From the NCBI GenBank assembly GCA_946406585.1, contig CAMJLI010000001.1, positions 1-60,484 on the forward strand: DNA of 60,484 nucleotides, read 5' to 3'. Shown here one piece after another: positions 18,340-26,674 of this stretch. The first letter of the stretch is position 1, and the number at the start of each line of letters is the position of its first letter. The notes beneath the pieces are model-generated. The model saw only the letters and a list, made by a program, of their open reading frames with translations, was not told the origin of the DNA and searched no databases. The position numbers and the translations under genes were made by a program. Origin of the DNA: an uncultured Prevotellaceae bacterium. GTDB taxonomy: Bacteria; Bacteroidota; Bacteroidia; Bacteroidales; Bacteroidaceae.

Positions 18340-20046
18340 TTATTTGATGACCATTTTCTTACCGTTCACGATATACAGACCCTTTGTAGGATTGTTGACG
18401 ATGCGACCTTGAATGTCGTAAATCTGAGTGTTCTCTACCTCAGCAGCGTTCACTTCGCTGATGCCAGTGATTTCGTCGAGGATGTAGATGTTAGCTCGTG
18501 CTGTCTCGTCATCAAGAATCATGAATGCTCTGTTGGCAAGCAATGTGCCACCATTGTACTTGAAGAATCCGAGTGGGTTAAGAGTGTTCTTGCCTCTGTT
18601 GAATACGCGGAGATACTTTCTTTGAACAGGTGTGCCAACCTCTGGATAGCCATTGGCGTCGATTGGACGAATCTTGTAGATGAATTCGTCTGCATCATCA
18701 GCTGTGTTGCCACCATCGAAGTCCTCAGCAAAGAAGATACCTCTCAAGAATGAACGGTCGGTCTCGTCTTGGATGGCCTTGTTCACATCTTCCTCTACTG
18801 GGCTGCCAGCAGGATTGAGGAGGTTGTTGACATGTGCTGTTGACAAGCATTCTACAACAACTGGAGTGCGGGCGGGAACTACACCTTTGTATTCCTTTGT
18901 GGTAACATAACCTACAGTCTCACCTGGGTTTGGTTGGGTTGATTGGAAAGAACCGAGTTTTGGTCCTTCGGGGATACCCCAAACACGTACGGTGTTATTA
19001 CCATTGTTTACAATCTCCATTGGGAAGTCTGTGTAGATGGTCTGATAGTAGTGGCCGTCAAGACCCTGAACGAATGCGTCAAGTGCGAAATAGTTGTAGT
19101 CGTCGGTCTCTGTTCCAGGAACGATTTTCTTGATGTACCACTTTGCAAAGTCACCAGCAACTTCGATTTCAGGAGTGTAACCTGTGACAGGATAGTCAAC
19201 AGTATTCTTGTTGGCGAAGCTTACGAACTCACCAGCAACAGGACCCATGTCGAATTTCTGTGTGTGGGTGTTGAAGTTTGTCTTAACGTGACCACCAATC
19301 AGATAGTAGGTGTGACCCATGTGGATACGGTTTGTGTATCCATGAAGTTCATACTCAAAGAAGTATTCCCATTCTGTCCAGAACTGCTCGTCACCAGCTT
19401 CATCGCAATAATCCCTCACGCTTTCATACATCATGTTCCACAGGTCTTGTTTAAGAGATGCATTGTCCTCTACAACACCCTTTTCAATCAGAATTGCTGC
19501 AAGTGGTGCAGGATCTGGTGTGGTGCTCTTCAGATAGAAAGCTTCGTTGCCTTGGCTGTCTGTTGTGGGCTCCATGTACATTTTCATCAAATTGAACATG
19601 TCCTCAAGAACTTGCTCACGCTCCTCCTTGCTAAGACCCCAATTGTTGTGGCTGTTGGCATAGCTCAATCCGCGAGAGAAGCCTTCCTTCATCAAGGCAA
19701 CAATAGGACCATAAACAGCCTTGGAAGCGTCAACTGCTTGTGAGCGAAGGTTTAGAACTTCCAAATCCTCAGCAGTTACATCGATGTAAGGACGCTCGGG
19801 ATCCTCAGCATCAGCTTTTACAGCATTAACATAGAGCACTGTTCCAGGCATTGTCACTGCATCAACCTCTTTTGCTTGAGGCTGGGCCGTAGTCGGCGAT
19901 GTAACGTTCATAACACCTGTTCCTCTTGCATTGAGGTAACCAACGTTGATGGCACGATAATAGCCGTCAAAATCCTGGCCATTAACACCAACGCTCATCG
20001 CCGTGGCAACAAACGTCAATAATAAACCTTTTGTAAATTTTCTCAT
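18340..20046 (-). CDS. Large secreted protein with T9SS C-terminal sorting tail
   Basis: A 568-residue exported protein with a signal peptide (MRKFTKGLLLTFVATAMSVGVNG). The last 40 residues (GISEVNAAE, then YDIQGRIVNNPTKGLYIVNGKKMVIK in part) are the short C-terminal sorting domain typical of Prevotella cargo of the type IX secretion system. That implies export across the outer membrane. Residues of about 329-460 include DGHYYQTIYTDFP and GVVPARTPVVVEC, matching the dockerin protein at 14963-16795. The N-terminal half is rich in Glu, Asp and Asn and in helices (EEREQVLEDMFNLMKMYM) and is not recognised. It has a strong promoter upstream, and the small gene follows in the same transcript. Confidence 0.82.
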   Translation of the reverse strand: MRKFTKGLLLTFVATAMSVGVNGQDFDGYYRAINVGYLNARGTGVMNVTSPTTAQPQAKEVDAVTMPGTVLYVNAVKADAEDPERPYIDVTAEDLEVLNLRSQAVDASKAVYGPIVALMKEGFSRGLSYANSHNNWGLSKEEREQVLEDMFNLMKMYMEPTTDSQGNEAFYLKSTTPDPAPLAAILIEKGVVEDNASLKQDLWNMMYESVRDYCDEAGDEQFWTEWEYFFEYELHGYTNRIHMGHTYYLIGGHVKTNFNTHTQKFDMGPVAGEFVSFANKNTVDYPVTGYTPEIEVAGDFAKWYIKKIVPGTETDDYNYFALDAFVQGLDGHYYQTIYTDFPMEIVNNGNNTVRVWGIPEGPKLGSFQSTQPNPGETVGYVTTKEYKGVVPARTPVVVECLSTAHVNNLLNPAGSPVEEDVNKAIQDETDRSFLRGIFFAEDFDGGNTADDADEFIYKIRPIDANGYPEVGTPVQRKYLRVFNRGKNTLNPLGFFKYNGGTLLANRAFMILDDETARANIYILDEITGISEVNAAEVENTQIYDIQGRIVNNPTKGLYIVNGKKMVIK

Positions 20047-20202
20047 AATTTAAATTATTTAAGTTTATGTGTAGAAATTCCGTTTTCTTTAATTGTATGT
20101 ATCAATAGGATTGGCTTTTTCCCCTGTTTGAGAATTGGCTTTTGTTTATTTGAAGTTAGTTTGCTCGATATCTTAGTTTCTTACGACGGATATATTTTGG
20201 TG

Positions 20203-20233
20203 CAAATTTATAAACTCTTTCTGAATTGACAAA
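20203..20233 (-). promoter_or_regulatory. Promoter for the T9SS-tailed protein and small protein B
   Basis: Minus-strand TTTG, a 19-base spacer and TAAATTTG form a near-perfect Bacteroidetes promoter. Transcription would start near 20196, giving a leader of about 150 nt. The gap 20047-20313 holds only this promoter, the leader and A/T-rich DNA. Confidence 0.72.
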
Positions 20234-20313
20234 GAATTTCTTTTGTTTTATTTCTTAAAAAATGTAAAATAATGACTTTTTATTAAAAAATACGTTTTTG
20301 TCCTTTAATCGAA

Positions 20314-21363
20314 TCAGCTTTCACGAAGAAAATCCAGTGATTCTTTTATAACTTCAGATGTGCAAGTTTGGTTGAGCCGTATTTTGCCAACATCTTTCAA
20401 TAAGGTGAAGTTTATGCTCCCGCCAATGTTTTTCTTGTCGTGTGTCATAAGCTCGAGTAATGCAGGGTAGTCCTCGCATGTGATTTTTGGCATTCCGTAA
20501 TTTTCTCTTATGAATCTTGTTGTTGCGTGTAATTTGTCTTTTGGGAATCCCGTAAGAATGCAACTGAGATAGAGTTCACATATAATACCGAAAGCTACTG
20601 CGTAACCATGCTGCAATGGCGTGTTTTGGCGCAAAGACCAAGACTCCAAGGCATGTCCTATGGTGTGCCCAAAGTTCAGCGCCTTGCGAATACCTTTCTC
20701 GTAGGGGTCTTGGTTTACAATGTCTTGTTTGACAGTCACCGAACTGCCCACCATGGCTTGGAGTTGTGAAAGGTTTGGTTTGAAAATGTCAAATTGCAAT
20801 AGTTCCGACCATGTCCTGGTACTGGATATTAGGCCATGTTTTAGCATCTCTGCGTAGCCGGACAAAATGTTCTCTTGGTCGAGCGTGTTGAGGAACTGTG
20901 TGTTGATGATCACTTGTTGTGAATCGGAAAACACTCCAATCTCGTTTTTCAGCCCATTGAAATTAATGCCTGTCTTGCCACCAACGGATGCATCTACCAT
21001 GGCAAGCAGGGTGGTGGGGATGTTTATATAGTTTATGCCACGCTTGAAAGTACTTGCTGCGAAACCTCCTAAGTCGGTCACCATGCCACCTCCAAGGCAT
21101 ATCAGGCAGGAATGGCGTGTGGCTCCCCCTTTGGACAAGGACTCCCATACTGCAGACAGGCTTGCCAAGTCCTTGTGGTTGTCGCTGCAAGGGATAGTGA
21201 TATGGTGAGCATGGCGAAGGCCGACGAAATCGCAAAGAAGCGGCCAGCATTTTTCGTGGGTTATGTTGTCTGTGAGCACGAAGATTTTGTCGTGACTGCA
21301 TTCGGATATGGCTATGGCCAAATCTTGATATAGTGATGATGAAATTATTACCCTATTTTCCAT
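20314..21363 (-). CDS. aroB: 3-Dehydroquinate synthase
   Basis: A 349-residue shikimate-pathway enzyme that cyclises DAHP using NAD and a divalent metal. Motifs: GGGMVTDLGGFAASTFKRG for NAD binding, PTTLLAMVDASVGGKTGIN, YAEMLKHGLI, and the metal-binding NFGHTIGHALE. The length is normal. It supplies chorismate, the substrate of menF about 11 kb away, but is transcribed on its own; the next gene downstream has its own promoter. A 150-nt leader is predicted. Confidence 0.95.
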   Translation of the reverse strand: MENRVIISSSLYQDLAIAISECSHDKIFVLTDNITHEKCWPLLCDFVGLRHAHHITIPCSDNHKDLASLSAVWESLSKGGATRHSCLICLGGGMVTDLGGFAASTFKRGINYINIPTTLLAMVDASVGGKTGINFNGLKNEIGVFSDSQQVIINTQFLNTLDQENILSGYAEMLKHGLISSTRTWSELLQFDIFKPNLSQLQAMVGSSVTVKQDIVNQDPYEKGIRKALNFGHTIGHALESWSLRQNTPLQHGYAVAFGIICELYLSCILTGFPKDKLHATTRFIRENYGMPKITCEDYPALLELMTHDKKNIGGSINFTLLKDVGKIRLNQTCTSEVIKESLDFLRES

Positions 21364-21515
21364 TTTTGACTTCTTACCTTAATTTATATTGTCATGACCT
21401 GAAATATGGCTCTTCTGTAGCACGAAATAGATATTTTATAATTACCTTTTTAAAAAGGTGGGATAGGTAGGGGGTGTTGCTGGTTTATATTGTCTATATA
21501 TTTTTTGAATTGATG

Positions 21516-21536
21516 CAAAGGTAAGCATAATTATGC
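21516..21536 (-). promoter_or_regulatory. aroB -7 element with adjoining 12-bp palindrome
   Basis: Minus-strand TACCTTTG (21516-21523) matches TAnnTTTG. One base further upstream lies the perfect palindrome GCATAATTATGC (21525-21536), in the -33/-7 spacer, where a regulator could bind. No matching -33 TTTG is present. Confidence 0.45.
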
Positions 21537-21606
21537 AAAACAAGAAAAAAGAATGAAGATATTAAACCTTTGTATGGATTAATACGTCTAAAAATCATAA
21601 AAACAC

Positions 21607-21627
21607 GCAGCGATGACGCTGCTTTTT
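21607..21627 (+). promoter_or_regulatory. Terminator-like hairpin in the leader of the barrel receptor gene
   Basis: GCAGCG/CGCTGC with an ATGA loop is followed at once by TTTTT, the layout of an intrinsic terminator. It ends 20 bases before the ATG of the receptor-like gene, and no plus-strand gene lies upstream, so it may act as an attenuator or shape the 5' end of the mRNA. Confidence 0.45.
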
Positions 21628-21647
21628 GGTATTATTTAGGCAGAAAG

Positions 21648-24600
21648 ATGAAAAAATTATTCGCATGTTTGTTGTTATTGTCCGCAGTGCTTACTTCCAA
21701 CGCCCAACAGGTCATCACCGGGCACATTGTAGACAAAGAATCTAAAGAAGGCATAGTACAGGCTACATTGCAGTTGTTGAAAAAGGATAGTACGTTCGTC
21801 TCAGGTGTGCTTTCTGATGACAATGGCTATTTTAGCATGCCTGTCAATGAGTCAGGCCATTACATCGTCAAGGTGACCAGTATTGGGTACACTACTTGGA
21901 CTAAGGATGTAACTGTTGCAAAGGATAAGAGTTTTGACCTGGGGAATGTGGTACTTAGTCCTGATGCCATTTTGCTAAAGGAAGTTACTGCAACGGGACA
22001 AGCCGCAAAGGTGGTGGTTAAAGAGGACACCTTTGTGTATAATTCAGCTGCATACCGTGTTCCTGAAGGCTCTGTAGTTGAGGAATTGGTAAGAAAACTC
22101 CCGGGAGCACAAGTTGACGATGACGGTAAAATCACCATCAATGGCAAGCAGGTGAAGAAAATCCTCGTCGATGGCAAGGAATTCATGACGGGAGACACAC
22201 AAACAGCACTGAAGAACCTGCCAACGTCGATAGTTGACCGTATCAAGGCGTATGACGAGAGAAGCGATCTCGCCAGAATTACTGGTATTGACGATGGAGA
22301 GGAGCAGACTGTTCTCGATTTCGGACTCAAGGCTGGCATGAACAAGGGCTTCTTCGGAAATGCTGACCTCGCCATAGGTACCCATGGTCGCTATGCCGAG
22401 CGTGTCATGGCTGCCTTGTTCAAGGACAAATACAGAATAATGGCCATGGGTAGTGCCAACAACACCAACGACATGGGATTCCCAGGAGGTGGTGGCCGCC
22501 GAGGTGGAATGGGTGGTGCCAGCAATGGACGCAATTCTACAAAGATGATAGGCCTCAATCTGAACTACGAGGATACTGACAAACTTGAGGTAGATGCCAG
22601 CGTCAGGTGGAACCATAGCAATGGAGACGTATATTCTAAACAGTCAACACAGAATTTTGTGGGGAATAGTTCTTTCTCCAACAGCATAAACCAAAATTAT
22701 ACAAGACGTAATTCTTGGAACGGCCAGATGAGATTGGAATGGATGCCAGACTCCATGACAAATATAATGTTCAGGCCAAGTTTCACTGTTTCATCCAACG
22801 ATGGCAACCAGTCGACAGTCTCTGCCACATACAATGAAGACCCTTATCTTTATGTCGTTGACCCGCTTTCAGAGGAAGGTCTGAAGCAACTTGCCAAATG
22901 GTCGGTGTCTGCTGATGGTGACAGCACAAGAATCCTTGTAAACGACCAAAACAATGTGTCTCTTTCATATGGCAAGTCCAATTCGCTTAACGGAATGTTG
23001 CAGTTTAACAGAAAGCTGAACAACCGAGGCCGCAATGTCACTCTCCGTGTCGATGGAAACTACAGCGACAATGACAATACGAGTCTGTCAATCAGCAGGA
23101 CCACACTCTACCAGACTTTGAGCTATCTCGGTCTCGACTCTACTTACCAAACAAACAGGTACAGTCTCACACCATCAACACGCAAGGGGTATTCGCTACA
23201 GACCACTTATACAGAGCCTATCGCAAGAACCATGTTCATGCAGTTGAGCTACCGCTACAACTATAGCTTTAACGAGAGCGACCGATCAACATACGACTTC
23301 AGTTACCTTGGCACCGCATTCTCAGAGGGCATCGTTCCCCAATACCGCACGTGGAGCCCATATCTCAACAGGGTGACAGACGGCATAGAGAATCACAAGG
23401 AACAAAACTTGAGCCGCTATTCCGAGTACAAGAACTATACTCACGACATACAGCTCACTTATCGATGGATTCAGCCAAAGTTCCAACTTAATGCCGGATT
23501 CATGGTGCAGCCGCAGAAATCACATTATATTCAAGACTATCAAGGCGTGTTTGTGGATACCGTGAGAAATGTCACCAACATGTCGCCGACTCTCGACTTC
23601 CGTTACCGTTTTAACCAGTTGAGCAACTTGCGTGTTCAATATCGTGGTACAACGTCGCAGCCAAGCATGTCCGACCTGTTGGCCATCAGAGACGACAGCA
23701 ACCCGATGAACATCACTGAGGGTAACCCTGGACTGAAACCTTCGTTCACCAATAGCTTCCAGCTCTTCTACAATACATACAGGCAGGCTCACCAACAGTC
23801 AATCATGACTTTCGCCAATTTAAGCACCACTCGCAACAGCATCAGCAACATGGTGACTTACAACGAAAAGACTGGTGGACGTGTATCAAGACCTGAAAAT
23901 ATCAATGGTAACTGGAACTTGAACAGTGCCTTCATGTTCAACACTGCCATCGACAGTGTCGGCATGTGGAACGTAAACACTTTCACCAATTTTGGCTACA
24001 CCAACAATGTGAGCTATCTCTTCTTGGATAATGCCACGCGTAAGAACTACACACGCACAACTACGGTGATGGAGCGCCTCTCGCTGTCATACCGCAATTC
24101 TTGGCTGGAAGTGGAACCAAATGGATCCTTTACTTATACTCATGCCCGCAACAAGTTGCAGAGCAATAGCGATCTCGATACATGGATTTTCTCCTATGGT
24201 GTCAACTTCAACATCTATGCTCCATGGGGTACAAGCCTGTCCACTGGCATAAGCGAGAACTCACGCAGAGGCTTCAACGACAATTCGATGAACACCAATG
24301 AACTGATTTGGAATGCCCAGATTAGCCACGGCTTCCTGAAGGGCAAGGCTCTTACAGTAAGTTTGCAACTGTATGACATCCTTCACCAACAGAGCAGCTT
24401 GTCTCGCACCATCAATGACATGATGCGAAGTGACACGGAGTATAACACAATCAATAGCTATGCGATGGTGCATGTCATCTACCGTTTCAATGCATTTGGA
24501 GGCAAGCAGGCAAGGCAAGGCATGATGCCTGGCATGATGCCTGGCATGATGCCTGGAGGCATGCCGGCTGGTGGTGGCCGTCCTGGTGGCTTCGGCGGCG

Positions 24601-24680
24601 GTCGTCCTGGTGGTGGCGGCTTCGGCGGCGGTCGTCCTGGTGGTGGCGGCTTCGGTGGTGGCCGTCCCGGTGGCTTCTGA
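21648..24680 (+). CDS. TonB-receptor-like outer-membrane beta-barrel with Gly/Met/Pro-rich tail
   Basis: A 1010-residue protein; I use the ATG at 21648, where a signal peptide begins (MKKLFACLLLLSAVLTSNA). Next come a carboxypeptidase-regulatory-like beta-sandwich (about 20-105: ITGHIVDKESKEGIVQATLQ) and a plug-like domain (about 110-250: VEELVRKLPGAQVDDDGKI, INGKQVKKILVDGKEF). A long barrel with alternating Tyr/Asn/Arg strands follows, as in the OMP_b-brl_3 group of TonB-dependent-receptor-like proteins. A glycine-rich loop (GFPGGGGRRGGMGG) interrupts an early barrel strand. The barrel ends at VIYRFNAF, but about 55 more residues follow as MMPG and GFGGGRPGGG repeats. There is no SusD-like partner and no clear TonB box, so the cargo is unknown. 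Confidence 0.85.
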   Translation: MKKLFACLLLLSAVLTSNAQQVITGHIVDKESKEGIVQATLQLLKKDSTFVSGVLSDDNGYFSMPVNESGHYIVKVTSIGYTTWTKDVTVAKDKSFDLGNVVLSPDAILLKEVTATGQAAKVVVKEDTFVYNSAAYRVPEGSVVEELVRKLPGAQVDDDGKITINGKQVKKILVDGKEFMTGDTQTALKNLPTSIVDRIKAYDERSDLARITGIDDGEEQTVLDFGLKAGMNKGFFGNADLAIGTHGRYAERVMAALFKDKYRIMAMGSANNTNDMGFPGGGGRRGGMGGASNGRNSTKMIGLNLNYEDTDKLEVDASVRWNHSNGDVYSKQSTQNFVGNSSFSNSINQNYTRRNSWNGQMRLEWMPDSMTNIMFRPSFTVSSNDGNQSTVSATYNEDPYLYVVDPLSEEGLKQLAKWSVSADGDSTRILVNDQNNVSLSYGKSNSLNGMLQFNRKLNNRGRNVTLRVDGNYSDNDNTSLSISRTTLYQTLSYLGLDSTYQTNRYSLTPSTRKGYSLQTTYTEPIARTMFMQLSYRYNYSFNESDRSTYDFSYLGTAFSEGIVPQYRTWSPYLNRVTDGIENHKEQNLSRYSEYKNYTHDIQLTYRWIQPKFQLNAGFMVQPQKSHYIQDYQGVFVDTVRNVTNMSPTLDFRYRFNQLSNLRVQYRGTTSQPSMSDLLAIRDDSNPMNITEGNPGLKPSFTNSFQLFYNTYRQAHQQSIMTFANLSTTRNSISNMVTYNEKTGGRVSRPENINGNWNLNSAFMFNTAIDSVGMWNVNTFTNFGYTNNVSYLFLDNATRKNYTRTTTVMERLSLSYRNSWLEVEPNGSFTYTHARNKLQSNSDLDTWIFSYGVNFNIYAPWGTSLSTGISENSRRGFNDNSMNTNELIWNAQISHGFLKGKALTVSLQLYDILHQQSSLSRTINDMMRSDTEYNTINSYAMVHVIYRFNAFGGKQARQGMMPGMMPGMMPGGMPAGGGRPGGFGGGRPGGGGFGGGRPGGGGFGGGRPGGF
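24519..24677 (+). repeat. In-frame tandem repeats in the barrel protein tail
   Basis: Three copies of the 12-base unit GGCATGATGCCT (24519-24554) are followed by about three copies of a 30-base GC-rich unit encoding GFGGGRPGGG. The stretch is far richer in G and C than its surroundings. Because the units are multiples of three, slippage would change tail length without breaking the frame. Confidence 0.85.
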
Positions 24681-24706
24681 TAAAGCAAAATACAAGAGAA
24701 GAAATG

Positions 24707-24749
24707 ATACAAAATTGCCAGCATCAAGTAGATGCTGGCAATTTTGTAT
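24707..24749. terminator. Bidirectional terminator between the barrel gene and hslR-like gene
   Basis: A perfect 19-bp stem (ATACAAAATTGCCAGCATC and its complement) with a 5-base loop. A-rich on one arm and T-rich on the other, it can end both converging transcripts. The inner 14-bp stem recurs at 49501-49535. Confidence 0.88.
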
Positions 24750-24764
24750 TAAACGGTATTGGTG

Positions 24765-25181
24765 TCAGTCAATGTCATCATCGTCGTCGAAGCCAAACAA
24801 GGACGGCTCTACAAAGGCTTCCATGGCTCTGCGGTCCTTTTTGGTGGGACGGCCTGTTCCACGTGCTCTATCCACAAAACCACTGATACGACTCATTTCA
24901 AGAATCTCGTATTGTTTGGGGTCGGTCACGTTCTCGTATATTTCGGGCAACAACTTTGCACCAACTCTATTCTCGATGCATTGCAAGATGCGAAATGAAT
25001 AGGTGACAGGGGGCTTCCTTACGTCTACAATTTCACCTGCTTTCACGGGGCGTGATGGCTTCACGTTGACGCCTCCGATGGTCACGCGACCGTTTTTGCA
25101 GGCATCGGCTGCTATGGTGCGAGTCTTGAAAATGCGGGCTGCCCACAGCCATTTGTCTATCCTTGCTTCAGTGTTGCTCAT
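24765..25181 (-). CDS. S4-domain RNA-binding protein (Hsp15/HslR-like)
   Basis: A 138-residue protein whose first 65 residues are an S4 RNA-binding fold: [49 protein letters not shown] in abbreviated form. This is the heat-shock protein 15 group, which in E. coli binds stalled 50S subunits carrying nascent chains. The C-terminal half is basic then acidic ([19 protein letters not shown]). It overlaps the end of pth by 14 bases, so it is the third gene of rplY-pth-hslR-like, a set linked by ribosome function and peptidyl-tRNA rescue. Confidence 0.85.
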   Translation of the reverse strand: MSNTEARIDKWLWAARIFKTRTIAADACKNGRVTIGGVNVKPSRPVKAGEIVDVRKPPVTYSFRILQCIENRVGAKLLPEIYENVTDPKQYEILEMSRISGFVDRARGTGRPTKKDRRAMEAFVEPSLFGFDDDDDID

Positions 25182-25773
25182 TGTCGGATGGTGGATTTGG
25201 GATGGTTGGCTTGCGCTTGTTGTATTGGTTCATTGTAATGTTCACACCTGCCAGAACAAAACTTTTGATGATTTCTGTCGCGGTATCAAAGGTTGGATTA
25301 AGAGCCTCACGCTCTTCAGTGCTGAAATGCCCCAAAACGTAGTCCACTTGGCTGCCGCGAGGAAAATCGTTGCCTATGCCTATGCGCAGACGAGCATATT
25401 GCTGGCCGATGAGTTGCTGTATGTGGCCAAGGCCATTATGACTGCCAGCACTGCCACTGGCTTTCAAGCGTAGAGTGCCAAGGGGAAGTGACAAGTCGTC
25501 AACAATTACAAGCAAACGGCATTCGTCGATGTTTTCCTTGTTTAGCCAATACCTTACAGCATTGCCACTGAGGTTCATGAAGGTAGTGGGTTTCAGAAGA
25601 ATTAGCTTTCGGCCTTTCAATGAACTCTCGGCAACATACCCATAGCGACGGTCTTCAAAAACAATATTGGACGCTTTGGCAAAAGCGTCCAATACCATGT
25701 ATCCTATGTTATGTCGGGTCTCGGCATACTCCGCTCCAGGATTGCCCAAGCCAACAATAAGATATTTGTCCAT
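25168..25773 (-). CDS. pth: Peptidyl-tRNA hydrolase
   Basis: A 201-residue enzyme that frees tRNA from peptidyl-tRNA dropped by ribosomes. Starting at the ATG at 25773 ([24 protein letters not shown]), it shows the family fingerprint GLGNPG, the catalytic His of [16 protein letters not shown] and [11 protein letters not shown]. The open frame upstream runs into rplY and is rejected. It lies 13 bases after rplY, which encodes a ribosomal protein, and overlaps the S4 gene downstream. Confidence 0.95.
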   Translation of the reverse strand: MDKYLIVGLGNPGAEYAETRHNIGYMVLDAFAKASNIVFEDRRYGYVAESSLKGRKLILLKPTTFMNLSGNAVRYWLNKENIDECRLLVIVDDLSLPLGTLRLKASGSAGSHNGLGHIQQLIGQQYARLRIGIGNDFPRGSQVDYVLGHFSTEEREALNPTFDTATEIIKSFVLAGVNITMNQYNKRKPTIPNPPSDNEQH

Positions 25774-25786
25774 TAGAAGATGGATT

Positions 25787-26398
25787 TTACTCTGCTGCTG
25801 CCTCCTCTTCTTCAGAAGCGGCATTCTTTGAAGCGGCACGTGTCATCTTGATGGAGCATACCACAACTTCCTTGCTGGTGGCAAACTCAAGGCCTTCAAA
25901 TTTAAGTTCGCCAACCTTGATGCTCTTGCCAATGCGAAGGTTGGTAACGTCGATGTCAAGCTGTTCGGGTATCTGCCTGAATGGAGCGGTAACCTCAATC
26001 TTGCGAATGGAAAGGTTCATGCGGCCACCATCACGAATACCTTGTGCCAGACCAACCAAATGAACGGGGATGCCAATGGTGAGAGGCTTCTCCTCGTTTA
26101 TCTCCAGGAAGTCGATATGGAGAACGGCGTCTGTGGTGGGGTGGAATTGCAATTCCTTAATCACGGCAGTGTGGTGCACGCCTTCGATGTCGAGGTTGAT
26201 GACGTAGACATGGGGAGTGTAAATCACCTTGCGAAGGTCGGATGCGGGAATGGCGAATGCCAATGCCTCTGGTTTGCCGTTTGCATCTTTTGCCTCACCA
26301 TAGAGGTTGCAAGGTACAAGACCCTCTTTGCGCAATTGCTTGGTGGCTTTCTTGCCTGTCAATTCACGCTTTTGTCCTTTCAAATTAAATTCTTTCAT
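25787..26398 (-). CDS. rplY: 50S ribosomal protein L25 / Ctc-type, long form
   Basis: A 203-residue protein of the long (TL5/CTC) L25 family that binds 5S rRNA. The N-terminal domain is [31 protein letters not shown]. The C-terminal beta domain contains [23 protein letters not shown] and the typical [22 protein letters not shown]. The acidic, Ala-rich end ([10 protein letters not shown]) is common in Bacteroidetes. It is first in the rplY-pth-hslR-like operon. Confidence 0.94.
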   Translation of the reverse strand: MKEFNLKGQKRELTGKKATKQLRKEGLVPCNLYGEAKDANGKPEALAFAIPASDLRKVIYTPHVYVINLDIEGVHHTAVIKELQFHPTTDAVLHIDFLEINEEKPLTIGIPVHLVGLAQGIRDGGRMNLSIRKIEVTAPFRQIPEQLDIDVTNLRIGKSIKVGELKFEGLEFATSKEVVVCSIKMTRAASKNAASEEEEAAAE

Positions 26399-26501
26399 GA
26401 CAATTAATAAATGTGTTACTCTAAATTAAGTGAATAATAAATCGATGCTTAATTCGCCATCACACGAAAACCTTTATTGTCGGGTGTGTCAAAAAGCGGT
26501 G

Positions 26502-26509
26502 CAAAGGTA
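26502..26509 (-). promoter_or_regulatory. -7 element (TACCTTTG) for rplY-pth
   Basis: Minus-strand TACCTTTG, about 105 bases upstream of the rplY start. The nearest upstream TTTG is 27 bases away, longer than usual. Confidence 0.45.
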
Positions 26510-26579
26510 ATCATTTATTCTTTATTATTGTTATTACAAACTGAAAATTTGAAAAATCAGCCATATTTTTCAACAATTT

Positions 26580-26611
26580 CTTGCAAATCACACGAAAAAG
26601 AATTATTTTTG
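26580..26611 (+). promoter_or_regulatory. Promoter for the nusB operon
   Basis: CTTG, a 20-base spacer and TATTTTTG: a good match to TTTG/TAnnTTTG with one -33 mismatch. It gives a leader of about 57 nt before nusB. It is divergent from the rplY promoter, and the gap 26399-26674 holds nothing else visible. Confidence 0.6.
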
Positions 26612-26674
26612 CAACACACTTTCAAGTGACCGATAGGTATATCTTTTGTTTTTTTAATAATACTGCGTTTGCAC

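Noticed and set aside
18943..19743. Long plus-strand open frame opposite the T9SS-tailed protein
   Set aside because: It is antisense to a signal-peptide-bearing, tail-bearing secreted protein with its own promoter; the Cys/Val-rich product is not protein-like.
24519..24695. Antisense Thr/Ala- or Pro-rich frames over the barrel tail repeats
   Set aside because: They are the complements of the Gly/Pro repeat DNA and have no start or promoter context.
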